A stretch of DNA of 64,000 nt from Mariannaea sp. PMI_226 (GCA_024336345.1 JANFOG010000009.1:744001-808000); one strand, 5' to 3'; counted from the first letter of the stretch, positions 32,937 to 45,097 are shown. Notes: a model not told the origin generated them from the sequence alone. Made by a program: numbers and translations.

Positions 32937-35630
32937 CTACTTGATATGACCCATCAGAACTGAATGTACGTTCAATCTTGAAGGAATTATGTTCCTTTGT
33001 TGCATGATTTCCCATATGGTCCCTTGAAGCGTCTCGAGCTTCAGCTCGGGAGTGTCCGCAATATGATCTTGTTTAAACCAGATGGTAGACAACCTCATGC
33101 TCAGCATCTCGCGAACATCCTTCTCGAACAGAAACGCCTTGGCTAAGTCGGCACCGATGATTAAAAGGATATTCAACAAAATGGCGGCATGCCCGACCTG
33201 TTGAAGTGATGTCCCCATCTCCTGTATGTGAAGCGGCAGTTGGGTTATGAAAAATGCGCGTGCGTAGCTGTCATCTATGAGGATGCGCTTCTGTATCGAG
33301 TAGATTCGCTTATAATGTGGGCTCGAAGGAGTCAGAAACCGAATAAACAGTTCCTGTATATCTCTCCTGGTGCTAAATTCGTTATCATACAGCGCACAGG
33401 CTAGCGTGAGGCAATATGCCTCGCGATCCCTCGTCCAGTCAGCCGACGGGTTTGCCGGATCCGCCTGGACAGCTTGTTGCAGCACGCTCGTGGCAAATTC
33501 GGACCTGATCATTTGAGGCGTCAGGGCGAAATACGACACCGTGGTCTGAGAAATGAAACTAGATTCGAGGAATTCTAGGACCGTATAGTGAGCCAAGGAA
33601 ACCACTGCCTTGTCTGGTGAAGATGGTATATCTTGTGCGAGACTTCTGCCCTCTTGAGAGCTGGAAGATTTGGCTTCCTTGGAGTAAAAGGCGGCCATGT
33701 CTTGTGGTAAGCCAAAGCTCAGGTTTTCGTCGGCAAAAGTGACAAGACAGCCACACATCTCCTTGAGATAGTCAAAGTCGTACAAGGTAGAATTAGAAGT
33801 ATTTTCTGTGCCTCCAAGGTCAAAAAGTACGGCAGAAATGAGCAGCTTTGCATTGATCCCCTGGTCTATCAACCAAGGAGATCTTGCATGGCCGCAGATC
33901 CAGAGAAGAGCGCGGTGGATAAATGGCCGATCAGCATCAGGTATGTTCTCCAGGATGCGAACGTACGTCTCGGCCAAGTCCTCGGGTAAGTTGAGCAGAG
34001 CTACTCGGAGTTGGGTCTCATCACGGATGCGTCCGATGGCATGTATTTGGCATTCAGCCCATCGAAACCTGGGGATGTGAATATCTTGATTAGAAATGAA
34101 AAGGGGAAACTCTTGAGTGTCCGTTGGAGGGTCACGACCGACTAGGGAAGAAGGGGACTGTGAAAGAGAAATTTATCAACTCACATTCCTCGAGCACCAG
34201 CCACTAATGCATCTTCAATGCTGCCCATAATCGGGGCCCAACGCTTCAACAAGTAGTTGGATGAGAGCTTGGCACGGACAAATTCTCGAATATCCTTATC
34301 GACTAGGGGGTTTGACATGGAAATGGCCGTTGATATGCCAGAAAACATTCTTTCAATATCGAAATAGACACGACTCGTGGCTAGAATTCGAATATTTTTG
34401 AATCGTTTGTCAACTGCAATTGTGACAACCACTGCAAGCAAGTCATCGCGTGGATTACTTTCATCCACCCCGTCAATGACAAGGTAGATGGTATTGAATT
34501 TTTCCGCAAGATCACCCAGCACATCCTCCAATTGCGGTATGCTTGGGTCGCTCCCGTCTTCATGAAGTGACTGAAGCCGTGGGGGCACCCATTTCGCCTG
34601 ACGACAAAGCTTGCCAATAATCCATCTCAAGAATGGAATTGCCTCATCCTGATCATGGGAATAGTGGCAGTAGTAATAGGCGTGACCTAGTTCGTCATCA
34701 CTGTCGCAGAGTTGTCGAATATTTTCAATAATGAACGATGCCATGACTGTCTTCCCAGACCCTGGTATTCCATGTATCCACAGGAATCTAGCAGGTTCAG
34801 TGTTGTCGAGCCAGGTTAGCCATTCGGATGACTGGAGCAACCAAGCACTTGTGTGCCTTTCATGCTTCCTGAAGACCGCGTTGTGAATCGACGAAGGGTT
34901 TGTGCGTTCAACCCATTGAATGAGATCCTGACGTTGTGCATCTTAGGAGGCTGCTGCATTAGACTCGATTGATAATAAAACATTGACCGAAGAGTTCATT
35001 GGCTTTGAAGAGTGACCTACCTGTCAATGTGCGACCCAATCTCTCGACTCCTGATTTGATAGCTTTAATGTCATAGCTAGACAATATATCAGTATCATGA
35101 TAAAATGATTCATTAAAAGAATGTTACATCTTCCTCAACGTTCCATATAAGACCCTGTTCTGCAGTCCAGTACGAGGAAAATGCCGGGTATCACGAGCGA
35201 ATACTTACATGATGTCACCTGTCATGGCAAGCAATAACGTAGACTTGTGTTGCGACATTTCTGCAATTAGTTTTCTCGCCTTTGGCTCCTTCAAAGGCCA
35301 AGATAAGTCAGCCAACTTGAGCCTGAACTTGCTCTGGGAGGCCTTTTGGTTCTTGTCATCCGGGGTGACCAGCCCTTCTAGTGCGCATAGGCATCGCCGG
35401 CAAGCTTCGACCGGGCCCGACTGTGCAAACAAGCTTGGGGTACTGGAGGGCAGGTTGGTGTTGCTGAGACCGTGGATGATGGCCCTTAGGGACATGACCT
35501 CTCCCAAGATCATCTCCATGTCTTTCGGCGCATCTTTGATAGTGTCAATGCAGTGCTTGCAAGCTTTGATGACGCTATCGGTGATTTGGAGGAACGCAAT
35601 AAGGCTGGCGGTGAGAGATATAGGGTCCAT
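32937..35630 (-). CDS. NACHT-domain NLR-like protein without recognisable C-terminal repeats
   Basis: Four exons (35630-35209, 35076-35021, 34941-34185, 34068-32937) give 788 residues; introns are 132, 79 and 116 nt, and the joins read GDI-I-YDIKAIKSGVERLG, LTG/DAQRQDLIQW and ARGM-FRWAECQIHAIGR. Residues 1 to about 140 are a helical fungal NLR N-terminal domain (DPISLTASLIAFLQITDSVI, DTIKDAPKDMEMIL). The NACHT P-loop is GIPGSGKT (217-224), Walker B TIYLVIDGVDE (310-320), with an ILATSR sensor-like motif (about 345). The winged-helix side has RWAECQIHAIGR and LRVALLNLPEDL. Residues 560-788 are helical without obvious ankyrin, WD40 or TPR units. Such proteins act in non-self recognition and heterokaryon incompatibility. 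The stop right after HIK (AAGTAG) contains a possible donor (gtaggg), so a further 3' exon cannot be excluded. Confidence 0.85.
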
Positions 35631-36523
35631 GTTGAATGAGGAAAGGTAACGAGACCTGTGGGCTCTGATGCAATAGAAAGCTTGGTGTTTTAACAAGATG
35701 TCGGGCGGCAAGCGGATGGGTGTATAACTACGAGCTTAAGGTTGAACGTCCGGTTCTCTCCTAGCTGTAGTTATATCTTAGATGATGAGTTCAGGTTTCT
35801 CTTGGAATACCGAGAAGTGATTGGAGAAAGGGAGTGGCAGGGACCGCATAGGCTAGCTGATCAAAGGATATCATCACCGGTAGCTCAAAGAGAGTCCCTA
35901 AATTCCCTGGGAAAGATTACACTATTAGAAACTATTTCCTCAAGGTGTGTGTGCCTGCGTCTGACTTGGCATCTCTCCATTGGAACGATGTAATGCACTA
36001 CCCCGCAAAGGTGATGCCAAGATTCAGCTCATGATTATGGTCGCCACACTTCCTCAGTTGCACACGCGCGAGACAAGTTCTTTTGCTGCTTATTTTAACA
36101 TAAAAGAAACCACGCATGCATGAAAGTGCCGAGAAACCAAGGAGGCGAAAAATAGGCCTTTTACTCGCATAAATGAAAGGACCTATTGCTTGCTAGGACA
36201 CCGATAACCTCGACTTTGGAGACTGCTTATCGACCTTGCAGGGGGGGCCTTGTGGGAATGCGAACCAGTTGCCTCAATATCACAAGCGCTGATAGGACTG
36301 CTGATTATGAAATTATGTAGCGTTGGAATATGTTCTTATTATGAGGCTGGCAGTGGCGTGACCTCATGGGGTTGAAATGTTTTCTGATCCACATACACTC
36401 AGCTCACTACGATGTATGACAATGATACAACAATAGTGGATATGGATCGCGTAAAATCTAATCAAAAACAGCGAATTTCTTGGTATCATTACTATTTGTA
36501 TATCATTTCCCCAGTCCTTCACC
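35631..36523. other. Intergenic region upstream of the NLR gene
   Basis: Promoter side of the NLR gene and 3' flank of the NmrA-like gene. AT-rich; nothing recognised. Confidence 0.5.
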
Positions 36524-37435
36524 TTACAGACTCCATCTTCGCTTGTTGGCATCTAACCACAACCCCCAGTCTTGCATGCCAGGGTTCACCTTTCTGCATT
36601 CTTCGACGCTTCCCCCATAGCCCTCACTCTTAAACCAGGCAAACATATCTCCAACAGTATCTCTCTTCACCGTCTTGACCAAATTCCCGATGATACATGG
36701 GGCCATTGGCATTTCTTCCGCCCCAGTTGACTTCCGGAACACCACTTCGGCCTCCTTCTGTGTCAGTTCATCTCCCACAAGCGTCAGGGCCTTGTCCCTG
36801 TATTCCATGCTGTCTGGGCGAAGAAGGGCCTGCGACGCAAACCAACCAATGTCTTTGACGGAGACAAACTGAAGCTTCTTGGTGTCAAGTTGAGCCCACA
36901 TTCTGGCGAACCCACGACCGTGTAGATCGCCGCTGAGATTCTCGAAAAATGTTACAGGTCTTAAAATTGTATAGCTTATTCCAGTCTTCTCAGCCCGTGT
37001 CTTTAAATGCCTTTCGATGGCATACTTGGCCGCAAAATTCTTCACGCTGGTTGGGTTGATATCAGACTTGACTGGGCCACCACGATCCCCAGAGCTGTAG
37101 ACAATGTGGGAGACCCCATGGAGAACAGCGACATCAATGAAGGCCTTGCCACAGCTCTCCTCAGCATCCGAATTTACCTGCACCAGGAAGACACCCGAGA
37201 TTTTTTCATCACCGACGGCTTCAAAAATAGACTCGGGATTAGAGAGCTCGCCTGCGATGACGCGCACGTTGGGGAGCGATGCCAAGGCCTGAGCCGACTG
37301 AGAGCTTGGATTGCGAGTGACAGCAACAATGCGCAGCTCAGATGACTCGGGCTGGGCAATGAGGGCGGAAATGACTGCGCGACCTTGCTGGCCAGTGGCG
37401 CCGATGATCAAGATGCTGTTGTTCGAGACAGACAT
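36524..37435 (-). CDS. NmrA-like NAD(P)-binding protein
   Basis: An intronless 303-residue Rossmann-fold protein of the NmrA/atypical-SDR group. The N-terminal dinucleotide loop is IIGATGQQG (about residues 10-18; GxxGxxG), followed by ISALIAQPES and AVTRNPSS. HIVYSSGDRGGPVKS (about 110-125) and AIERHLKTRAEKTGISYTIL then RPVTFFENLS (about 141-170) are characteristic. No YxxxK catalytic pair is in place, as in NmrA-type redox sensors, though some relatives are quinone or isoflavone reductases. Fungal NmrA itself represses the GATA factor AreA; this protein is a paralogue of unknown role, cytosolic by lack of targeting signals. Its promoter faces that of a Zn2Cys6 regulator across 2 kb. Confidence 0.9.
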   Translation of the reverse strand: MSVSNNSILIIGATGQQGRAVISALIAQPESSELRIVAVTRNPSSQSAQALASLPNVRVIAGELSNPESIFEAVGDEKISGVFLVQVNSDAEESCGKAFIDVAVLHGVSHIVYSSGDRGGPVKSDINPTSVKNFAAKYAIERHLKTRAEKTGISYTILRPVTFFENLSGDLHGRGFARMWAQLDTKKLQFVSVKDIGWFASQALLRPDSMEYRDKALTLVGDELTQKEAEVVFRKSTGAEEMPMAPCIIGNLVKTVKRDTVGDMFAWFKSEGYGGSVEECRKVNPGMQDWGLWLDANKRRWSL

Positions 37436-39462
37436 GGCTGGAGAGAGTAGGATTGTGGAATAGTTCGAGGAAGCAAGTAAGTCAGAGGAGTAATAAGATG
37501 AAGTGGGAAAAACTGTGGTGCGAAGAGTGATAGGACTGATGCTTTATGTTGAACTGAACTGATAATTGTATTCGAATTAGATGCTTGGCGATATCAATTA
37601 TATAGTCACTGGTAGATGTGAAGATGAGGCTCTGTTACAATGCATATAGGCCCATAACTCGGGTTTGAACTATCGCACTCGCAAATGTCCAGACTCTGCA
37701 ATAGATCTGAAGAGTGATGTGTTAACACCAAAATCAGTTCTGGGACCTAGCGCGTTACACCTATCTTTTCATCCTCCCCCTGTCAGTCAGTCAGTCAGCT
37801 CGCATTCGCATTTTGCCTCGGAGCCATTATTAGGCCGCTGCCCCCCTGACTTTGGTGGTATTTAATAACCCAGTTCCTCCGATATCCCCTGTAAAACAAA
37901 ACCGACCCTGTACAGTCATTTGATTTCCTACAGAGCACAAACTGTGAGGGCATCTGGCAATGGAATTTCTCCGTTTCCCCAATTGGAGGACAAATAGTGC
38001 ACCCGCTGCCCTCCCTTGCTTTTTCGACTCGTCGTCTTTACCCTGTTTACTTCAGGTCTTTTCTTTAGCAGCCTCAATTTATTGATCCATAGCAGCTGTT
38101 TTTATTTACTATAATAACGTGAACGTGATAAACCTACCTGCAACAGCTTCAGCTTTGGAAACCGGTCCAGCCTCTGGAAGGACAAAACAAATTTCGTGTT
38201 CGAAAATACAAAATGTTGATGCCCAGCTCAATATTTTCCAAAAAAAAACCAAAATGTCATCACTAGTTGACTTGCTTTTGCATCTGGACTTATTTGCTGT
38301 GTTCCAAAAAGGTACTATGTGTCTGAAATATCTTCAGGGCACATGTAGCATTCATTAGTCTCGAGGGCGGTGCTCTAATAGGCCGCGATGGATTCATATA
38401 GATCATCTTAGCGCTAACAAATCAAACAGTATAAAATGGTTGTATTCTGATGGCTAATTTTTAACAGAGCGCGCGATGGTGGATTAGTAGTTTAAAAAAA
38501 AGTCATAGCTAGTTGCAACGGCTTACTTCTGCTCATCGGGAGAGCATGGAGATGGGGCATATGTTACAACAACAATAACAAGAATTGTGACTGGCTGAGT
38601 AAAAGTATACATATTCACGCGGAGTCAGAATAAATGTATACGAACTGAAAATGGATATTTGCCCTCTGTGCCCAATCACCAGTAATTCCAGGGAATGAAG
38701 ACCTGCTATGGCGGTTCGAGGTGAACACCACCACCTCCGAAGGCTCCCCGACTCTGCTCAGTGCCTAAACTTCATCAGCGACGCTTCTCTGATGTTGATA
38801 TGAGGCTCAAAAAAGAGGATAGAAGAATCGGAAGAATATTCCGGAATGGTTATGAGGATGAAGGTGCCCCATTCTCGTTCCGTGCACTACTAATTTGTTG
38901 GAAAACTAGCGGGCGATCTGACATGCAGTAATGACGATTGTTTCAAGCAATAAGGCGGGTTTCGGGAAGCCCTAGAGGGTAAGCACTCAGCTCAGAGGTT
39001 GTCGAGTTAGCATCTTTTTAGAGTTGCATGGATGTTTTTTTCTCTCCCCCCCGGACTATATAGTCAAATTAATGGCCTACTTGGGAGTGCATTGCAGATT
39101 CGTTGTATTTGAGAGCAGCATGATTCGCTGGAAGCTTTGTCCATGCTCATTGATGACGACGTAGCGTGTGGCTTGGACAACTCAAAGCCGGCACTTCCAC
39201 TGGTAGGCCACGCGGTGCTCAGGCAATCAATTACTGCTTGTGGCCCGCGCGGATTATGTTGCCAAGCATTCAATTCCAAATACTAGAGAGGCGGAGTTTA
39301 AATGACTGCGCCTCAGCCTCTGAGGTAATTGGAATTGCTGTGACGTGTAGGCGATATAATACCACGAGGAGGTTGCTGCTGAACGGGTGTATGCAATTGC
39401 GAAATGAATTTAGTTGCTGGAAAATCTTTACATCTAAAGAAAATAAAACAAAAGAAACAAAG
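37436..39462. other. 2-kb divergent intergenic region
   Basis: AT-rich, gene-free spacer between the NmrA-like gene and the Upc2-like regulator. CCTCCCCCTGTCAGTCAGTCAGTCAGC (37770-37795) contains a GTCA tetramer repeat. No RNA gene or mobile element is recognised. Confidence 0.5.
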
Positions 39463-41297
39463 ATGGGCAAGAGTCGAGATTCATCCTCCGAGCCTCCAGT
39501 TCGCATGCGACGGCCGCACAGAAAGTCGCGGCAGGGATGTCTTGGTTGTAAGCAACGGAGAAAAAAGGTGAGTAACTGAACTTGCACTGATTATTAGTGC
39601 CAACCCAAAACCCACACAACACACAACAAACATGAATACGCGGTTGATCCCGCTGTGCTCTGTACATACTCTATTATCTACCTTACCCATGGCAGTTATC
39701 CACGCTTGATTGTATATCGCGTTCTGACCACAAGCAAATCCAGTGCGATGAGCGGAGACCACAATGCTCGCGATGCCAAGAGGGAAAATTCACTTGCAAC
39801 TACCCTGAAAAGCCGTTGAAGCAATCTATCCTCATCCAACCACCGACGCCAACACCAACAACTGAGCCGAGTCCGAGTTACTCATCGCCTCTCAGTCTCA
39901 GCATCCCTCGGACCTCCGTTTCACCCAGTCCCGATAGACATCATGACCTGCTGCCGCTTGGTGTTTCTCTCAGCTCGACAGAGCTCGATCTTCTGAGTCA
40001 CTACCTCACGCATACCGCTAAGGCCATTGCTTTCGATGATGATGACCTCTACGCCTTGCAAGTTGGCTTTCCAAACCTGGCCTTCCGCAGCAGTCCACTC
40101 ATGAGTTCAATCCTTGCGCTTGCTGCAATGTGTAAGTGTCATGATATTATTGTACGGACTGGCACACCGTCACTTGAGGACCGGGAACAAATTATGAATC
40201 TCCTCGATCTCGGGGACAGGCACCACAGTGCCTCGCTACGACAAACCCATGATGAAATTCCAAACACAGACTCCTATGATTTTGTCCTTGCAAACGCGCC
40301 CCTCATGGTCTTGTTCTCCTCAGCGAATCACGCTGTACGCATTCAGTTCGCCCAGTCCGTTGCAAACAGCGAAAACCTGCCACCCGACTTCATCTCTGCG
40401 CAGTCACAATGGATTTCTCTCATCCGCGCGGCCCATTTCGCGTATACTGGGCTTCTTCAGGTTCAACCAGAGCTACCCCTAGACAACGAGAACAGCCTGT
40501 CTCCACCGGTTCTTAACTTTCCATACACATTTCCACAATCGGTGTCAGAGGGACTTGGTGATCTCGTTCCAGAGGATGGGCCTACGGTGGCGACGAGGCA
40601 ATTGCTTCTTCCTATTGTGAAAGCGAGTTCGGGACCAGCTCTTGAGAGGCTAAAATCAACAGCCCAGTCGACCATATCCCAGAATAAGACAGCTCTGACA
40701 AGCCAAAGAGACGGACCAGCTTGCCACGGTGCTGAAGCCGAAGCTTGTTTGGTTGCATTGGACGTTCTTACCAACATCATGCATCAAGTCTTCTACACAG
40801 AACAGAACTCGGCACCAACTACCCCAATAGTGAATCAACCCACTTCAATAACAGACTCACCTCTTCCAACAGACTTCTCCAAGGTGTCGCCTTGGCTGCA
40901 GAACTACCTAGCCCGCGTTACATCTGCCACACCACAGAAGCCACTTCGGAGGATAATCACTTCGTTCCTGACCCGTGTCCCTGCTGAGTACCTAAAAGTA
41001 GTCCAGTCGATTATCGATGTCACACCAGGAGGGGCATGTGAGAGAGGTGTTTCCTGGGCGAACCAGGTGCAGTCGAATAATACCTCCGTGGAGCAACTGG
41101 CGCTGGACATATTCGCTCACTGGCTTGTATTGATGATGCTTCTCGATGGTGTCTGGTGGATTGGACAAACAGGAAGCTGGGAGCTGGAGCGAGTGATCTT
41201 GAGTAAGGAACGCCTGGGCTGGTTCAAAGAACATGAAGGGAATTGGTGGCCCCAAAGTATGCATAGAGTTGTGACGGAATCAAAGAAGTATATATAA
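39463..41297 (+). CDS. Zn(II)2Cys6 transcription factor, Upc2-like
   Basis: Exons 39463-39567 and 39744-41297 (intron 176 nt inside the zinc cluster) encode 552 residues. Cys at 26, 29, 36, 43, 46 and 53 form CX2CX6CX6CX2CX6C; the surrounding RRPHRKSRQGCLGCKQRRKK and CDERRPQCSRCQ are the signature of the fungal 'sterol uptake control protein 2-like' group. The middle part (about 90-200) has LLSHYLTHTAKAIAF and NLAFRSSPLMSSILALAAMC, the usual ligand- or activation-domain opening in this group. The C-terminus (DIFAHWLVLMMLLDGVWWIG, about 500) is also characteristic. Upc2 proper regulates ergosterol genes, but filamentous fungi carry many paralogues that control local metabolic genes. Here the gene lies near a P450 and an NmrA-like gene, so local regulation is possible but unproven. 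Confidence 0.92.
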
Positions 41298-42071
41298 AAC
41301 TTGTAGACAAGATGTATAATTGCTCGTTTATTTATAGAACAACGAGCAGCTTAATGGAAACTATGGAGCTACAAATGTATTCTAGCCATTTCTTCCCAAT
41401 ATGTCTCTGGGGACACTTCTCACACAGCTAAATGCAGAGCGGAATATATTTTCCCCTCCAACCGCATCAATAAAATTAAATGATCTATGGAAATTAGAAT
41501 ACCTAGCAAAACGCGTATCATTATAAGAGCGTATGTATCGGCATATTAGGTGAGGCCCTGTGCGATTAGGTATGACCAATTGTGGCGAAGCAGCGTATTC
41601 GGCTCGGCCGTGGCGGACACTAACGCATGCACATACGCTTCTCATACGATTTGAATACGCTTCTGGCATTTCCCCCAAGTGAGTTATTTGTCATACCTAG
41701 ATATCTGTACATTTACGCTGCTGCGCCAATGCTGGCGATGGCCCTTAGCTTCAATACGCTGCTAGCTGCTTTGATATACCACTCCAAGGTTGAATAGGCC
41801 TTGACTAGGAATTCACATTATCAGTTCCTGCGATCATGGCTGTTCAAAGAACGCCAGCACTGCCTCTCCTCAGATTTATTTCTTGAGATATAAGAGGGAG
41901 ACATAATCTGTTTTTCTAGACTCAGAAGATTCTGCTCATCACTTTCAAACTGCAACAAGTCTTTCCAAAGTCGTTCAATTGTGTCGAGCTCTGAATTTCA
42001 AAGTCCTCCCCGAAGTCAATATACTATTTTACCCTATCTTTGTTCCGTCAAGTACACCACCACCTTCAATA
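41298..42071. other. Intergenic region before SYLF gene
   Basis: AT-rich spacer; no recognised gene, RNA or repeat. Confidence 0.5.
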
Positions 42072-42833
42072 ATGGGCCTTTTCAAACCGTCAGGTGTAGG
42101 TGAAGACTGTGACAAGGCTGCTCGGATACTCAAAAGCTTTGTTGGTATGACTCCCTATCCGAGTTAAATAGCTTAGCTCGTGTTGACACTGCTTATAGAA
42201 AAGGGAAAGATTCCCACAGAGGCCATTGCCAATGCAAAAGGCATAGCAATCTTCACTGGCTTCCGCGCTGGGATGTATTTTGCTGGCGCCGGCGGCTCCG
42301 GTATTGTGGTTGCCCGTCTACCCAACGGCGCCTGGTCTCCGCCATCTGCCTTTTCAGTACGAAGTGGTAGCGTTGGTCTGGTATACGGAGTGGACGTGTA
42401 TGACTGCGTGTGTGTCTTGAATACGCAAACAGCTGTGGATGCTTACGCCAACTCGGAGATGTCTCTTGGTGGCGCGCTCGCCCTCGCAGCTGGGCCGATG
42501 ACATTGAATGGCAGTAGCAACGGTGTCGGCTCAAAAACCGACATCAAACCTGTCTGGACCTACACCAAGTCCCGAGGTCTCTACGGTGGTCTTACCGTCG
42601 ATGGGACCGTCATCAAAGAGAGATCTGACCTGAACGCCGACTTTTACGGAGTCAAGGTTCCTGTTGCGCAGATTTTGAGAGGCGAGGTGCAGGCTCAGGC
42701 TGGACTGATGCAATGGCCAGCTGGTGCCAAACAGCTCAATGCGGTGCTTAATATGGCCGAGGGAAAGGACATTGATGCTGCGGTGATCGGAAATATCAGC
42801 ACTGAGCCCACTCCCGGTGATCTCCAGGAGTGA
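42072..42833 (+). CDS. SYLF-domain (Ysc84/SH3YL1-type) lipid-binding protein
   Basis: Exons 42072-42144 and 42199-42833 (54-nt intron splitting a Glu codon) encode 235 residues. The SYLF domain fills nearly all of the protein: DKAARILKSFV-EKGKIPTEA, then IANAKGIAIFTGFRAGMYFA, GAGGSGIVVARLPNGAWSPP, SVGLVYGVDVYDCVCVLNT and SGLYGG-like RGLYGGLTVDGTVI. SYLF proteins bind phosphoinositides and actin and act in endocytosis (yeast Ysc84/Lsb3). There is no C-terminal SH3 domain here, unlike Ysc84, so this is the SYLF-only type common in filamentous fungi. In yeast the N-terminus of this fold binds actin. Length is typical for the SYLF-only form. Confidence 0.93.
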
Positions 42834-43368
42834 GCTGGTTCACAACCCGGTATAACATGGATAGGGATGATTCTTACAGTATTAGACCAGGCGCAGAATA
42901 AGTAATATAGATTTTCTCGATTAATAGATTGTACAACACTCCGAATATGAATGTAAAGAACTTGAGCGATTGTAGAATTTGAGTCGTACATGCTCCAATA
43001 GAAACGTCCACCCAAGCGCCATATTAGTGGCACAGGCTGAGTCATCTCACGCAGTTGGCTTAAGTTGGATTCAACAGGACGTCTTCGGATGGTGCAAATC
43101 GGCGAGCTATCCAATTAGATGCTTGCTGTTGTCATGCTACTGCAGACTTAACGGGCGCTCAAGGTTAGACTCATTGTGACCCTGGTCAAATCCCCAGCTT
43201 ACATCTCAGGATGTAACCGCCCCCAATCTACGTCAGCACTAATACAACAAGAAGCGTTAAAAGCATATTCACACTCCCAGATGAAATTCATAAGATTAAC
43301 ATCACGAATTTCACTTTCTTTCTGGTTTCAAGTGTTTTTGGCATTGTAGATGCTAAAAATTCGGCGAT
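42834..43368. other. Intergenic region before P450 gene
   Basis: Spacer and promoter of the P450 gene; nothing else recognised. Confidence 0.5.
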
Positions 43369-45097
43369 ATGGCACCGCTCCCCGAACTTCTTTCGCCAAC
43401 TATTACTAGCATCCTTGGCTGGGCCTCCATCTTTGTTGGAGTTATTGTTTTTATTTGCTTCTTTGAGAGCTACTTTCTGGCTGTACCCTATCCGCCTGGA
43501 GTACCACTCATCAGAGAGCCAGAGGGTGCTCGACGATTCAGTCTACGCACGAGACTCGCCTACTACATCGACTGTGAAGCTTTGTTTCGCGAGGCGTATC
43601 AAAATGTTGGTGCTGACTACGAAAATTAACACGAGATACTCTCACAACCCGCTGACCACGTATATAGTATGGTAAGAAGGGACTGCCGGTTGTTATCCCG
43701 GGGCTTGGCTTCAAACATGAAGTCATCATGCCGCCAAGTTCGATGAGCTGGATCCTCGCCCAGCCAGAATCCATCCTATCGATTGGCGAAGCATTCGCGG
43801 ATGTCGACCTATTTGAATGGAGTCTGGGTACCAGAACAGTCATCGTCGATGCTTGGCAAGGTTTGCTCGTCAAGACAGATCTAAACCGTGCCCTGGAGGC
43901 ATCTTGCGCAGCAATGAATGACGAGTTGCACGTTGCTTTCGATGACTACTTCGGAACTGACACCGAGAACTGGAAAGAAATTGACCTTCTTCCCGCTGCA
44001 AAAATGATAGTGGCGCAAGCCGCCAGTCGCTTCGCGGTCGGCCTCCCTCTCTGTATGTATCTATTCCAGCTCCCCACAAGCCCATGTAAAGCCAGTTTCT
44101 TACCGATCTCCAAGGTCGCAACAAGGATTACCTCCGTACAGCGCTATATCTCAATCATAGAGTGGTCTTGAACGCCGGCGTTACCGGTCTCGCCCCCCAT
44201 CTGCTGCGGCCGCTCGTTGGTAACCTCCTCAACATCCCCACATCGAGAGCACTACAAAGGATGAGAGGTTGGATTTACCCTCTGTGGAAGAAGCGGTTAG
44301 AAACTCTCCAGTTTGACCGTGAGGACCCAGCCCATGAAGAGCCTCTGGACCTAGTGCAGATGATGGTTCGGCACGCCCACCAACAGCGACCTGAAGAACT
44401 AGATAACTACGCGCTCATCAACAGCCGTATCGCCGCAAACAATTTGGGAATCATGCACCAGACCATGTACGCCGTGACGAACCTGCTTCTCAACGTCATC
44501 AGTTCTGACGCTGAGTTCAATACTATCGAAGTCATTCGGGAGGAAGTGGACCGCATTCTGGGTTCAGATGGCTCTGAACTGTGGACAAAGGCGAAGGTCA
44601 ACCAAATGACTCGATCCGATAGTGTTGCGCGAGAGACACTAAGGACTAATGCCTTCTCAAACCGTGCCATTTTCCGGAAAGTCATGACAAATGACTTCAA
44701 GACGCCGGACGGATACCACATCCCAAAGAATACGACGTTCACATTCCTAGGTCAGCCTGCAGCGCACGACCCCGAGAGTACGGAAGACCCTTTCAAGTTT
44801 GACCCATTCCGCTTCTCACGCCCGCGGGAAGCTGCTGCGGAGCGTGGAGAAAAGCCGCCAGCCCTGGGGCTCGTGTCGACATCTGCCGAGTTCCTCCCCT
44901 TTGGCCACGGGAAGCACGCCTGCCCCGGTCGGTTTCTCATTGATTTCGAGTTAAAGATGATTATGGCGTACGTGTTGAAGCACTACGACTTGAAGTTCCC
45001 AGACAAGTACAACGGCAAGCGGCCTTCCAACTTCTGGGTGGCCGAGACAGTCCTACCACCGAGCGGAGTGAAGATCCTAGTGAAGAGGAGAAAGTAG
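43369..45097 (+). CDS. Cytochrome P450 monooxygenase
   Basis: Three exons (43369-43605, 43668-44052, 44115-45097) encode 534 residues. An N-terminal anchor (ILGWASIFVGVIVFICFFES, about 14-33) and PYPPGVPLI proline hinge place it on the ER membrane. The joins restore REAYQN-YGKKGLPVVIPGLG and AVGLPL-CRNKDYLRTALYL. The ExxR of helix K is ETLR (in SVARETLRTNAF), the PERF-like region is FDPFRFSRPRE and the haem loop is FGHGKHACPGRF. Helix I reads AANNLGIMHQTMYAV, without the classical A-G-x-D/E-T-T; this deviating form is common in fungal P450s related to ent-kaurene-oxidase-like families. The first intron has a weak donor (gttggt). Substrate unknown; no synthase or cyclase gene lies nearby, so it is not part of an obvious biosynthetic cluster. 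Confidence 0.93.

Noticed and set aside
36524..45097. Secondary-metabolite biosynthetic cluster (NmrA-like, Zn2Cys6, P450)
   Set aside because: No PKS, NRPS, terpene synthase, DMATS or other backbone enzyme, and the SYLF gene lies between; gene spacing is wide.
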